Shown here: positions 11,251-26,200 of the stretch, piece by piece
How the letters are laid out: every line of letters begins with the position of its first letter
Position numbering within the stretch: the first letter of the stretch is position 1
Assembly (NCBI GenBank): GCA_029215795.1
Contig: JARDYH010000004.1
Span: forward strand, 205,014,017 to 205,078,016
Length of the DNA: 64,000 nucleotides
Reading direction: 5' to 3'
Origin: Anniella stebbinsi
Taxonomy: Eukaryota; Chordata; Lepidosauria; Squamata; Anniellidae
Notes under the pieces: model-generated
Database searches by the model: none
Told to the model about the DNA's origin: nothing
What the model saw: the letters and a program-made list of their open reading frames with translations, nothing else
Translations under genes and position numbers: made by a program

Positions 11251-14200
11251 GGACCCCTCCCCTTCTGATGATTGTAGTTTAAGGACGTGAAGACTCGCTT
11301 TGCTGGGTCTGAACAAAGACCGGACTGTTGGGTGTTTGTAGCAGCAGGTAGTCTGGGATGCCCCCGGTTTGGGGCGTGTAGCCAGAGTTACCTGGGCAAC
11401 TCCCCCACGAGGGAAGGCTGGCATTGTTAAGTTTAGAGAAAAGACGAGGAGAGGGAGACATGCTAGAGGTGTACAAAATTATGCATGTTGTGAAGAATGT
11501 GGCTAGGGAGACATTTTTCTCCCATTCATAATATTAGAACCCGGAGTCATCCTATGAAGTTGACTGGTGGGAGATTCAGGACAGATAAAAGGAAGGTCTT
11601 CTCCACACATTGCATAGTCAATGTATGGAATTCGCTACCACAAGGCATAGACGTGGCCACCAATTTGGATGGCTTTAAAAGGGGGTTAGACAGATTTCTG
11701 ACACCCAAGAGTATGTGATCGAATGCTCAGTTTCCTCACCATTGCACTGTCTATGCCCTGTACTGGTTGCTGCACAACAGATGTGCAACATGTAAGCAGC
11801 AGATATGCCAGTGGTTAAAAATCTCGGCACAAGCCACTGGGAAGGTTAGGAGCTGGAGTTCAGTTGAGAGACAACATGATTTATGTGTGTAAAGTTGAAC
11901 CTGTTGCATCTCCATTAAAGGTAGTAGAACTGAGGAAGGGCCCGATGGAGACCCTGAAGAACTCTTGCCAGTCAAACTAGGCAGCGTGTGCTAGGCCAGA
12001 TCTACACCAAGCAGGATATAACATTTTGAAAACGATTTGAAAATGGTATATGGAATGTGTCCTGGACCTGAACAGTTGTCAAAACTGTTATAAAGCAGTA
12101 GTGTAGATCCTGCCCTAGGTGGAACAGTGATTTGACTGGATGCACGGCAGCCTCGTATGTTTCTGTGAAGCTCTCCTGCATACTTTCTGTTGAAATGTAG
12201 TCGCCTCAGAGCACAGCCTGTTAAATATTAACACATTCCTGAAAGTGTAAGTGGTGGAGTACGCTTGCAGTTTCTCTACTGGTGTTCATAGGAGCTTAAG
12301 AGCCATGCTGGAATAGCTACTAGTCAATGGCTATTAGTCCTGATGGCTATATGCTACCTCCAGTATCGGAGGCAGTATGCCGATGTACACCAGTTGCTGG
12401 GGAACATGGGTGGGGGGTTCTGTTGCACTCGTGTCCTGCTTGTGGGTTTCCCCCAGACAGCTGGTCAGCCACTGTGTAGACAGAATGCTGGATTAGATGG
12501 ACCTTCGATATGATCCAACATGGCTCTTCGTATATTCTTAATAACACCTTCTCACTTGTGCTCCCTAGCAACTGGTATACATAGGCATGCTGATCCTTCA
12601 AATGGCCATGGATGAACAAGTTTCAACATTGGTTACTAGTCATACAAATGCCCTATGCAGGTATTTACCCACATGCGTGAAGGCTAAAGCTATGTTTGAA
12701 GGGAGACTGTAACTTCTCGGAGGTAGTAACAGTTGTGGGTGCAATCAAGATTTTCAGTTGCAAGTGGTGCTGTAACTACCAGATGGAAGTGGTTAAAGTC
12801 ACTTCCTAGTCAATAAGGGGATGTCAGGGTGAAAAGGCAGTGCCTGACTTAGCCCGTGTCCCCTTCACACTTTCATTTTAGTAACATCTGCATAGGGCTA
12901 AAATAGGTTCTGTTACAGTACAATTTTATGCATGTTTAGTCAGAAAAAATCCCACAAACCCTAGCATGCCCCAGCCTGCCATGGAGCATGCTGGGAGTTG
13001 TAGGACTTTTTTTCTGTCTAAACATGCACAGGATTGCACTTTTAGTTGCCGTTACACTATTTTCTAGGAAATTAATTGAATGGATTAGGTTTTTTAAATA
13101 ATTCACCCACCTATTCCCAATCAGCTGCCCTCCAGGTCTGTTGAACTGCAACTCCCAAAATCCTCCAACCTGGGGGATGCTGGAATTTACAGTTGAACAC
13201 ATCTGGAGGGAACCAGATTGGGGAACGTTGAGTTAGTCTCTGTAAAAATCATGGTGTTGACATGGGGGAAAAGGCAAAGGTCTAGACATATTTGAATGTA
13301 TGACTGCAGAATAGGAGTAGCAATGTAATTTTTATGGTAAACCAAAACTAGACTTTTCAGCTATCTTTGACATTGTCACTTGAATTATCTGTACAGTGAA
13401 GTGGGGTTAGTGATCCAGTATGGTTGATCATATCTCAGCTTAATATCCTGGCTTGTTCGAAAGCTGGTACCAATAATGTCTAGTTTTAATGAAACAGGAA
13501 ACCATGATTAATTGATGACTTCCTGGTTTGATTCTTCATGCCAAGAAGGGAGGAGCAAAGGGGCTCCATGCATGGGCAAAAGGCATATCTTGGCTTATTA
13601 AACTGAGAAATGATCATCGATATGCAGCCATTGTGTATATTCTAGCTAAACAAACCACATTCCTTTATGTCTGTAGAGATAGATGCAAGCAGGTGAAATG
13701 TATACTCTTTTTAATGTGTGTTTAATCTTCATGTGTGTGTTTCTTTAATCTTGTAGAAAATTCAAAGGGAAAATACATTTCCCCATTCCATGACATTCCT
13801 CTGTTTGCTGGCTCAAATGAGGTAATTATGTGTGTAATACTCTTCTGTTTGTTCACGTTGCTGGAAAGTGAGGTCTGTTAAGGGTTTGTCTTTCACTTTT
13901 AGCTTTCTAATACTATAGTATTTTTTTTTTAAGGTCAGTACAGATAATTAGAGTTAAGTTTGATTTCATCGACATCCCAGGCCTCTGAGTGGTAGTCTCA
14001 AACCTGTAGAGGTCAGGAGAACCAGGGCTCACTTACTAAAGAAAAACTCAAACCAATGGATGGTTACTGTGCTTTCATGTGTTCTGCTGTCAGGGTTGAA
14101 AGAAGCTTGAGCTGGTGGCTTATATTAGGGGTGTGCACGCCAGAAAATATTGTATTTTATCGTTATCGTAATTTTGGACCAAAAAAATATATCTTCTCCG

Positions 14201-17200
14201 ATAATATCGTAGGTGAACCGTATCGTCTTCACAATAATTATTGGAAATCCGATATTTAATTTGGAGCTCTATTTTGCCCTATAGTGTTGAATTTTTTTAG
14301 AAAAAAATCCTATAACATCTGTATTTTCAAAGTTACAGGCTTGAAACTTGGTCACAATGCTTATGGGGTATGCCTAAGTATGTGTATGAAATTTGAGATC
14401 GATCCCTACAACCCTCGATTTTATATGAATTTATTAAAGATCGTTTAAGTTCTGACAGGTCAAAAGTTGCACGATCATTCAAAAATTCATATAAAATACG
14501 GGGGTGGAGGGATTGATCTGAAATTTGGCACATATGTGTAGCAACATGTGCTAGACATGTGTATGAAATTTCAGATTGATCCCTCTAACCCTCGATTTTA
14601 TATGAATTTATTAAAAATCGTGCAACTTTTTGACAGGTCTGAATGAACGCACGTGGCGAGTTGTCATTCTGACCTGTCAGAACTTGAACGATCTTTAATA
14701 AATTCATATAAAATCGAGGGTTGGAGGGATAGATCTCAATTTTCATACACATACTTGGGCATACCCCATAAGCCCTGTGACCAAGTTTCAAGCCTCTAAC
14801 TTTGAAAATATAGACGTTATAGGTTTATTTATATGGCAGTCCGATAATCCGATATAATCAGGCTGAAAATTATCGTCTCCGATGATTATCGTAGGAAGTT
14901 GTATTGTATCGTTAATGTTAATCGTATGTACAATAAAGAGCATATTGTATCGTTATCGTACATTTTAACGATACAATACACATCCCTAGTTTATATTGAC
15001 CACAGCTGGATTAACTTCAGTCTTGCCTACTTCTTTAAAATTAAAATCCTCATGTACATTGATGCACAAAACAAGAGCGCCCATTAATCATGCCTTAACC
15101 ATAATGTGATCCTGAGAATGTACTTCATCTTAGGAACAAAAGATGTGTCTTGCTAGGACCACTATTCACTTAGTCTAGCATTGTTTGCAAGAATCCCAGT
15201 AAACAGTAGGCAGTAGGTGGTCCACCAAAATTCTAGGAGGTAGAATGGTGTACCTTCTGCCCATCTCTTCACATGAAAAGCCCAAGGTAGTTTACAGTAA
15301 TCAACATGATTAAGGGTTCTACCCTTAACATGATAAATAAAATGAATAATTTCAAATTAAATATGTAAATAATAATTAAAAATAAATAAATAAATAAATA
15401 AAATATAAATTGGAGTTTGAAGATCAACATAGCCCATAAATGAATGCAATGCAGTCAACCCATCCCTGGGGGAGAAAGGCCAATTTTGGATTGCTTGCAG
15501 GAGAGTCCAGCTTCAGTTTTATTGCTGCTTTGTGGGTCATAATGTGTTAACTTAGCAGCACAGCTTACCATGCAGACATCACCAAGTTCACCTTCTGGAA
15601 TGTCAAGGGCCACTGTTAGTCTGAGTGGACAACACTGGGATCGCTGGTAGAACGGTCCAATTCACTATGGGCTTTAGCACAGTGGCAGAGCAAATGCTTT
15701 GCATGTAGAAGGTCCCTGGCATCTCCAGATAGAGCTAGAGAAGAACCCTGGGAAACCGTTGCCAGTCAGAACAGACAATACTAAGCTAGATGTACCAATG
15801 GTTTGATTTGGTATTAGTAAGCTTCCTGTTTTGATTAGAAGGCAGCTGCATATTTCTATCAAGAAGCTTTTCTACATTAGATATTTATTTTGCACTCGTG
15901 ATTCCTTATTCATGGTTGTTTACAGATTCTTTTTCGTGATCCTCCAGTTTCACTTCTGTTTTTAAGAGCCCTTTCCCGGGTTATTTTAAGCTGGGGGAAA
16001 TGGGGTATTATTTCTGAAAGCCAAAGAAAAGGTAGTTTTCTACTTTTGTATTTGAGCTATTCCGCTGTAGCACAGTGCCATCTAGATATTATGATGCGGA
16101 AAAGCAAGCAAGAAAGAAAAGGCAATTCTGCGATGAAACCGAAAGTAGATATAGCAGTTAACAGCTTTGTGTAGAAAAGCTCTAGGACTGACCCTGAGCA
16201 ATCAGTATACGTTCAAAAGCATTTGCTTCCACAGGCCAGGGAGGTTTTTTTTTACTCTTTTTGCTCGATCTTTTGGCTTTATTTGTTTTTATTAGGGCTG
16301 TGAACAGCCCCCCCCCCCCCCCCGATTTGGTCCGGATCTGGATGATCCGGATCGGGCCCAGACTATGGGGAAAAGGACTCACCGTCCTCCCCCCACTCTC
16401 CCTGCTTACCTGCTGCCTCCTCGTTGCTGCCATCGTCCGCTGCTTTTGCTCTACTGAGAACCAGGCCTTGCAGCATGATTCTCAGTAGAGCGGAAGCAGC
16501 GGCGGCCAGTGATGGCAGCTGTGAATGGCGGCGGTGACGAGGAGGGAGCAGGTAAGCAGGGAGAGTGGGGGTAGGGCGGTGAGTCCAATGGATTCACCCC
16601 CCAGCCTGGCGTCCCTGGGTGCCGGCTGCGCAGCCGGCACCTAGGGACCTGGAAGGCCAATGGGTTCCGGAACAATCCAGACCTCCCCCAGTCCGGTTCA
16701 GATCATCCCGATCCGCTTCGGGATCCAGATCCAGATCTGTTCCTAGCCCTAGTTTTTATGGTGTGTTTTACTTAAGCTTTTGTTCATCACAATTTTATTA
16801 TTTTCTATCCTGCTTTTGGGGTGCAAAAGCGGGATAAAAATTAATTAATACTATACCACCTTTTAGTCATGCTCCCAGGACAGTTTACAAAAAAGATGAA
16901 CAGGTAAATAATGCTTCAGCAAAACAGGAAAATATTCCCAACCCCTTAAGATACAAAAACAACACAACTAGGTTGAGTACGCTGGTGACAATAAACACCT
17001 TACAGATACTTTCTTTACACAAAATACAGTTCTTTATGTGGGATTGGCAAGAGTCTTAAATTGGTAAGTTTTAATATATTTGTAAAGAGTATTTGTTACA
17101 TATTTCAATTTTAAAAAATATGAATTGTTAACAAATAACAGAATATTTTATAAATATAATATATTGGTTTTGTATTCACATGTTTTAATACTGCAGTTGC

Positions 17201-20200
17201 ACTTTTTAACATTATTATTGATTCTTGTGATTTATGGATTATATGTTTGTATAGTTTGAACACTTCCTATACCACTGAAGTCCATAGGTCGAAATGCGTC
17301 TGTGGGATTTGAAAGTTTTAGTATAGTGTTCTTTATGTTAATATATACTGGTAATTGTTCTGATTGTCTTTTGCTTTAGGCAGCCTGTAAATATTAAATA
17401 CTTTGAAATAATTGTTATCAGTATTATTATTTTTACCTTTGTTGTTTATTGTCACCAGTGTACCCAACCTAGTTGTGTTGTTCATGTAAATAGTGCAACA
17501 TATTAATGGTTTCAGCACAGGGAGACATGTTCCATTTATACTAGTCATGAATGGAATCTTCGAACTAGATAAAAGGTGTTACTCAGAGAAAGGTAAATGT
17601 GCAGCAATCCTATGCACATTTATTTGAGAGTAAAACCTGTGGAACTCAGTGAAATTTCCTGTATTGGACTGAGGTATATATTTCACTAAAAAGGGTAGGA
17701 TTTGTGAGCATAGCTGTTTAATTTCAGTTGAAAATTAACCACATATGCAGCCTGATCCTGTGCGTATTTACTTGCGCTTATGTTCCCCTGGTGGAATTTA
17801 TTCCCACGTCAATGCAGAAAGGATTGTAGCCTTCATTTCTCCCGATTTGAGCTTGATGCCTGCAAAGACGTGTGAAGTCCTTATTCCACTCTGCGCTAGT
17901 GAGACTGGAGTATTGTGTAAGATTCTGAGCACTACATTTCCAGAAGGACATTGACAGTTTAGAACAGGTTCAGAGGAGGGCAACAAAGATGATACAGGGA
18001 CATGAGGGCAGGCTGAAGGAACTTGGGATGTCCAGTCTGGAGAAAAGAAGACCGAGGGGAGACATGTTAGCAGTGTTCAGGTACATAAAAGGATGCTGCA
18101 GGAAAGATGGCCAAGAACTATTTTCCATGGCTGCAGAAATTAGGAGACAAAATAATAGGTATAAGTTACAGCTACCTAGATTCTGATTAAATATAAAGAA
18201 AACCTCTTGATGGTAAGATCTGTACAACAGTGGGACAGTCTACCTACGGAGGTTGTGGGTTCTCCATCTCTGGAGGCTTTTAAGGAGAGGCTGGACAGCC
18301 AACTCTCATGGATGGTTCAATTGGTTTTCCTGCACATTGCAGACAGTTGGACTACTAGATGATCCTTGTGGTCCCTTCCAACTGAACAATTCTATGCTTC
18401 TATGATTCAGTAGTGTTTAATTAAATACTTTCTTACTCAGAACCATATTTTAGATTTATGAGTAAAGCATTGGATATGCAGTGATTGTTAAAATATTTCC
18501 TGTACAGGATGAGGAGATTCCTGCAAAGAGATCAAAGATCAATGGAAGTGAGGTATGATCGCAAAGCTTTTTTCTTGGCATGATTGCTTTGCTGTACTTG
18601 TTTTGATGGGGGTGGGTGGGAGGGAAGGTGGGTAGGTGGGGGATTTTTTTTAAAGAACTAAATGGATTGGCCAGGGTTGTTTCTTTGTTTTGCCCTGCAC
18701 CCTCAGCTTGTTCCCAGTTAAAAATGCAAAAACTTCCCCAAACCTGTAGACATTACTGCCCCCATTCCAGATGAGGAGTGGTAAGATGATTCATTGCAAT
18801 TATTTACAAGCCAGAGAAGGCCTTGGTGAACAAATGTGTTTTCAGGAGGCATTGGGGATGCCACATTTTCTGCCTCCAAAACTGCATAGGTGAGGGTTTT
18901 CCAGAGGATCGGAGCCAACACCGAGAAGGTATTACATGGCGACATTTTGTTGGTCGTGGAATGACCAGCAAGGCCTCCTCTGAAGATCTCAAAGTCAGCC
19001 AGGTATATATATGGGAAGGTGGTCTGCTAGGTATGCTGGACCCTAGTTGTTTAGGGCTTTGTATGTCACAGCCCAACTTTGAACATGGCTTGGTAACTAA
19101 TGGCTTGTCTAGCTGATGTACCTTCCAGTGGGTGACAACAGAGAGGCTCTTGGATTGAGTGGAACCAGGCCTCTCCTTTTCCGTCTCTGCCCACCATCCT
19201 GCCCCCTTTTCTCCCTCTCTGATCTCTTCCAAGGACACTGTTGCATCCTTGAAACAGAAGCTGCCACAGTGCTTTCTACAGCAGCTCCAAGACATGCAGG
19301 GAGGAAGAATCCACACTTGGATTCCTGCCCACAAGGTTGGAGCTATGTCTACATCATCCTAAGTATCTACATCAGCCTGTGATGTAGGATGATATCTGGG
19401 AAGCCATAGGATTGCTCTGTTAAAATTGCATAGCCTGCATCTTCATCCAGAAAAGGGTTTTAGGGAAGTATATACAAACATCAGATACTTGATACAATAA
19501 AAAACTGTATAAAACATAAACAAAATACAGTATAATTGAGAGGTATAATACTATTTCCAAATAGCAAAACATTCAAATTTAAAATACTTGGGAAAATAAA
19601 ATAAGGGTTTAACCTGGAGTCAAAAAGAGTACAATGATGGCCCCAGGCATATCTCTGGTGGGAGGGTATTCCAAAGTTGGAGTGCCACCACAGAAGGCCT
19701 TCCCCCTTGTAGATGGTAAATGTATTTCCATTGTAAAAGGAATAGGAGGGCCTCTTCTTCTATGATTATTTTAGCTCGCACACAGGTTTATATATACTTA
19801 GATGCTGGCCTACCAGACTTTGCTCCTTTTTCAAAAGTGACCCTCTGGAAAAACTAGTTGCTAACGATCTCCCCGACGAGGCCCGCCTGGCGCCAACATT
19901 GTTATCTTTTCAGCGCCAGGTCAAGACTTTCCTCTTCTCTCAGGCATTTGGCAATATCTGAGGAGCCTGGGTTTGTTTTGTTTTGTTTTTGTCGTTTTTG
20001 AAGTGTTGAAGTGGTTTTTAAATGTACAGATTGTGTGTATGTTGTATGTTTTTGCTGTTTTAATTTTTGTATATTGTTTTTAATTGTTTTTAATCCTATG
20101 TAAACCGCCCAGAGAGCTTCGGCTATGGGGCGGTATACAAATGTAATAAATAAATAAATAAATAAATAAATATGATGTCAGTATGGATGGCTCATTAGCT

Positions 20201-23200
20201 TGCATAATTTGTATCAACTTGTGAGTGAGATTATATCTAAATATAAACTATACTAGTGTGACTATTTTTGAATTAGTGAAAATACTTTAAGCAGGACTGG
20301 GTAAAGTCTGTGTTGTACATTCTTATAATATTCTTATAATATTCATTAGTTGCTGCTATGCCATAGAATCCTTCCACACCTGTCTATTAGATGACTTCAG
20401 AGAAAGGTTGTTTGTTGGAATAATAATTCAGCCTCTTTTTCTGACTTTTAATCCTGAACTTTTTGCTTGTGTCATGGAATTGAAAATAGCCATTCTGGTT
20501 GAGAGATCAGTGGAAAAACAGAAAGGACTCTTCACATTTCCAAAGCCAAGATTTCTGGATGTGCTCATAGTGACCCTGTTCACACACTAAGCCACAGTGA
20601 CTTAAACATTGTGGCTTAGTGTGTCAAGTGAACCATTCCTAACCAAGGGGTTAGTGCCCTAACCATAGCTTACCGTCTTGTCTGAACAGGCCTAGTATAG
20701 CCTTATAACATAGAAAATGGGCCTGTTCAGACAATGCGCTAAGTCATGGTTAGGCTGCTAACTCTTTTGCAGCAAAATGTTAGTGAGCATGTGTAAACCT
20801 TGGTTATGTAGCCACCATCATTAGGAATAGTTAACATGACATGCTAAGTCATGGTTCACATGAGACGCTAAGCCAATAATGTTAACTCAAAGTGCTTAAC
20901 CACCATGGCTTAGCATGTCATCTGAACAGGGTCTATATAAAGCATGCTTTCTTGGAAGTATTCCTGAATCCTTTTGCAGGGGGCAATTTTTCACTAGCAC
21001 AATTTTCACCAGATTTTTTAAAGAATAGGTGAGACTAGGAAGAAAACATATGTGACTGTCTTTTAAATACAAGAATAGCATAAAGAGCTGGGGCAACCAG
21101 ATGCAAATGTGCTGAAATCTGACTGAGGAGGCAATGAACCAATTATCATAAACAAAACCTGGGTGATGTGAGGCTGGATTAAACATGTGCATGTTGAATT
21201 AGTCTTTGAATGGTCTTGCTACAAATCCAGGCCGCCTTAACATCTGTGATGGGTTAAAATGTAACACAACCTGAAACATTTTATACTTTGAAAACTCTTA
21301 CCAATTTCGAGATCTACACTCCTGTCTACTAGCAACAATAGGTTATATAGGTTAAAAGTTAAAACAATAGGTTAAAGTTAAAACAATAGGTTAACAATAT
21401 AAGTTAAAACAATAGGTATAATAGGTTAAAAGTCAATGTCTTCTGCCTGCAGCGCTCTTCTAGCTGTATCTGAGCTGCTGTGATGTCACAGAATGGTCAT
21501 AAACATTCCAGCTGTTAGGGAAGACTTAGTTATGGAATGCTGAATTGGTGTAATGGCAGTGAGAGCAGCAGAAGGTGTATTTGCTTGGGAGAACAAATCT
21601 GCCGGTGGCCTGCACAGGATGGGTTGTAGGGAAGGGGATTGGGGATGGGTGTGCAGGCTGGCTGAGGACCAGTGAAGGAGTAAAAGGGACCACAGTTGCA
21701 AGGGGGAGGTTGAAGGAAATCTGTTGCAGGGGATTGCTGGGAGACAGTGGGCTGAGTAGACGAGGGGGCCTAGTGTCAAAAGAGGTTGTATTGAGGAATT
21801 TGGCTACCCTTCTCACTTTGTACCCACAGCTAGTTTCCAATTAAAATTCACAAACTTCACCCATCCCTCTCCCCAATCAATGTCACCTTTCCTGACAAAC
21901 GCTTAACGGCATGTTTTTGTTTTGTTTTTAAAAACCCGGATATTAATATATTTAGATAGGGTGACCCTATGGAAAGGAAGACAGGGCTCCTGTGTCTTCA
22001 ACAGTTGTATATAAAAGGGAATTACAGCAGGTGTCCTTTGTATCCATGCAGCACTTGGTGAGATTCCCTCTTCATCACAACAATTAAAGCTGCAGGAACC
22101 CTGCCTTCTTTTGTATCTGGTCATTCTAGTATAGCTCCTGCAGCTTTAACTGAGAGCTTTGGCTATTGGGCGGTATAGAAATGCAATCTATCAATCAATC
22201 AATCAATCAATGGTTATGATGAAGAGGGAATTTCACCAAGTGCTGCATGCTTACAAAGGACACCTGTTGAAATTCCCTTTTCTAGACAACAGTTAAAGAT
22301 ACAGGAGCCTGTCCTCCTTTCCATATGGTCACCCTAATTTAGAAAACCCACTCAGAATGAAACACTATTTTTCTAGATGACCGTTAGGCAATCAAGATGC
22401 CTAAGATTTTTCTATAAATCTCACTGTCAAGAACAGGGAGTAGAACAGAGGGGTTAAAAGACATAAGTCAGTCAGTCAGTTGTAATCCATAGGCATGATA
22501 AATCAGCAAAATAGAACATCTTTCATTTTTGAGTTTATTGTAATTGTGAATTGTAAAACAGTTCTACCCTACTCTTCTTTAAATAGAAACCAGAGTAGCT
22601 TACAGCATAGATTTAAATCAAAGTGCAACGATAAAATCAACCACTATTTATTATTTATTTTGACTCTGCCCTCAAAACAATGTTTCCAGGATGTCTCTTT
22701 ATTGTTTGTTAGGAAATCTGCATTGCAAAGCATTCATTCATAAGAGGAAAGGGGGTATTTCAAGTTTTTGTTGAAAAAACATTCTGTCTTTGTCCCCTTT
22801 GTAAATAGTTACTCAAAATTGTTGTTTTTCCATGGGTCCTAGATGGTATCAAACACACGTTTCTTAGATTATCCTCAGCCTGGAGAAGTTCCAGCCATGT
22901 GTATGTTCTCGCTGGCTTTGGGAAGAGAGCTAGAAAGAGAGAACTAAACCTTCTGGTCCTGACGTTTTAACAAGAAAGACAACCAGGACTGGGCCGGAAG
23001 TATACACCTCCTTGATGACATGAACGTAAGAGGAACCATGCTGGATCAGGCCAAGAGTCCACTAGTCCAGCACTCTGTTCACACAGTGGCCAACCAGCTG
23101 TCACCCAGGGACCCACAAGCAGGACATTGTGTAACAGCACCCTCCCACCCATGCTCACCAGCAACTGGTGTATACAAGCTTACTGCCTCGGATACAGGAC

Positions 23201-26200
23201 CATGATCTAAATGGACCTCTGATAATGAACCATTATCTAAAGAGGCAGGCTTCTAAAAAGCCAATCAGGGAGGTTTGTGCTAATAGTGTTCCTGTTGCAT
23301 ACTTAAGTGATGGGCATTTAGATAGAACCAGCAAAATGGCTCCTTGACACCCTTGCAAGATTTAGAATGTTTCACAGAGCATTTTATAGGACAGAGTTTT
23401 ATAGGACAGTTGACTAACTCAGCAGGGAGAATATTTGATGTAAGGGCAGGATTTGTGATTGTGTGGAAGGGGCATGCGCAAAGGCTGGTCTCACGAGTTC
23501 CAATGCGTATGCATAGATCGGCTGAGGAACCTGCCACTGATACTGTTCTTTCCCACGCCTCCCATCATGTCTGTTGGTACAAGGGCTAATGTGAGTGGAT
23601 GCTGCAATCTTTTTAGCGGTGTTCTGTGTTTGCTTATCACCCCTTTGTCTGGTTTGACTTCCCTTTCCCCCCCACCCCTGTACTCAAAACATGTATTTCC
23701 GTGAAGGCATCAGTGGCTCAGATGCTCTCTGTGAACGTCCGTCATGTATATTTCAAGTAACATTGCTCAGTTTTCTGCTCCTAAGTTCCTTCTTACAGCC
23801 TTTTTTCAAGCAGGAGTGTAGGAGACCCATATCAGAATCTAACCCCCACCTGAGGTCTCAGTCCGGCCCTCTAGTCCTCCCCCTCCCCACACCGTTTGTT
23901 TGGTGGTTTCTGGCTTTTGTGTAGTTTTTTCCCATTTAAAAATGTTGAAATCCTCTGCTTAGGCTTTGGTACTGGCAATTAGAGCTTTAAGCTAAATGTT
24001 GCTGATATATTGGGTATTTTAGCTCCACCCCTTTCACATTTGGCCCCACCCACCACTGGAATATGGCCTCTGAGAGCTTCTCCAAAATGGAATTTTGCCT
24101 ACAGGCTGAAAGAGTTTCAACACCCCTGTTTTAAAGCCTGTATGAAATTATATCTTGGGTGGGTGGGGGGAGGATTCACTGAAGACAGTTAAGATTTCCT
24201 CCTTTGCATTTTGCTCCCCACCACAAATCGAGACTTCATCCAGTTCACAAAAGCTGGCTTTGATAACACCGTCCGGCTAGTGTCTGGAAGAGGCAGTTGT
24301 GAACTGCAGATGTAAATCGTTAAAACTGTGTGTACCCGGTTCTTCGTCACACTTACGAATTGCATGGCCAGGTTTTATTTTGGGAAAGCTTGTTCAGTGA
24401 ACATCTTTGTCTTTCTGACATGATGCTTTCTGCAACAAACGAGTTGTTTCTGCCCATCACTGATTTAGTCTGTCTATGGTACTGGCCTGCGTTCTTCTTC
24501 TGGGAACTCCAAAAATCGACGGCTGAACTGATCAAATCTCCTGTGAATTCGTGCAGGTGGAAAGCTAGAGGCCCCCTGAGTTTCTGAGTGGAAGCTTTTG
24601 CTTTTATTGTAATGTTGAAGGATGGTGCAGGTATTAAGGCTAGGTCTAGAGCCCCACTGGTGCTAGAAACAGGAACCCTGTTTCCAGTGGAGGCTGGCGG
24701 CTCCCATGTCTTTGGGGCGGTGAATCCGCTCCAGGGTTCAGTCAGAACTCTAAAGGAGCTATCCAAGGTTACAAAGTTATAAACCGCCGGTCCAGGCATA
24801 TTAAAAACGTGAGCATTGCAAACAGGCAAGATTCAACCAGCAAGCCGACTAATTGCAAAATTCTAGTTAATATGGCAGACATCATCTGTAAAGATAATTT
24901 TATCTCCACGCTCACATTCTGAACTACACGGTTGAGTAAATGTTATAACCTGTTCCTCTGAAATGGCTGGGGGGGGGGGGTTATATCAAGGCCTTGATAC
25001 CTTCCTCCTTATCTCAGCCATAAACTGCCAACAGTTGGATACTCCTTTCCTCAGTGGTGGCCTTGAGTTCAGTATAAGAGAGCGAAGGGAAAAAGGACCT
25101 GAGTGATGTCAGCTGTATTAACATGTTACCTGACCTACGATCTGTAATGGTACCAGCTCAGCATTCTGCTGCTGCTTCCTGCTGCCCATGTAAAAGTAGC
25201 CTATGTTTGGAGGTGGTTCATATTTTATTTATTACATTTCTATACCAACTCAGCCAAAGCTGTCTAGGCGGTTCATGAGAATTAAAGCCACAATTAATTA
25301 ATTTCTATACTGCCCAATAGCTGAAGCTCTCTGGGTGGTTGATAACAGTGACCTTGTTGAGAAAACACGCTAAGCCACAGTGGTTAAGCATTTTGAGCTA
25401 AGCGTTATGGCTTAGCGTGTCGCGTGAACCATTCCTAACCATGGTGGCTACATAACCACAGTTTAAACACGCTCACTAACCATTTGCTGCAAAGGGGTTA
25501 GCGACCTAACTGTGGCATAGCGTGTCGTCTGAATAGGCCCAGTAATTGTTATTGAACTGTTTAACCATGGTTAGGGAGGTGGAGTTTGCTGTGAAAAGGG
25601 GAGGGGCTGTATGGAGCAAGCAAACATTGCTGGTGTCAATTTTTGAGGGCCCATGGGCAAGCCACTCTTAAGTGGAGCCCTTCTACCTTCTCACCACCAT
25701 TGTCACTGGCTGCTCTTGCTTCTCCTTTTTATCAACATTATTACCACTTGCTTGTTTGACTACAGAGAGCAAGTAGCCAGTGGCATCTACCACTCATTCT
25801 TCTCACCACCGCTGTTGTCTGGGCCAGAGTGAGAGGCAGATGAACAAGCAGCTTGCAATGGTGCAGAAGAGGAGCACGTTCAGGAGGTTCTTGTCAGTGA
25901 ACCCCTTCTAGGGCCTGCGTCCTTGGCCCAACCATGCCTACCATTGATGCTGGCCCATCAAGCCCACATTCCTCCAGTTGGTTCCCAAATTGTTTGCCAT
26001 GGCTAGCAGGGGCCCAGCATTATGTATCCTCTGGATGTGGAGTGGATAATAACCTTGGTTGTGTGCATTCTCAGATGTATTAATGTTTTGTTTTGTATTG
26101 CATTCTCATTTGTTTCCCTTTTTTCTTTTCAGATTGTATTTAACATGATCGTAGAAGTGCCTCGTTGGACAAATGCTAAAATGGAGGTAACTTAATCCTA

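Noticed and set aside
18804..19334. 176-codon - strand frame
   Set aside because: It is antisense to an old LINE-derived repeat and carries no domain.
20574..20931. CRISPR-like or tandem repeat array
   Set aside because: The repeats are inverted terminal repeats of MITEs, not direct repeats with regular spacers.
24353..24829. 158-codon - strand frame
   Set aside because: No recognisable domain, no repeat support and no splice-flanked structure. Chance length for this base composition is plausible.
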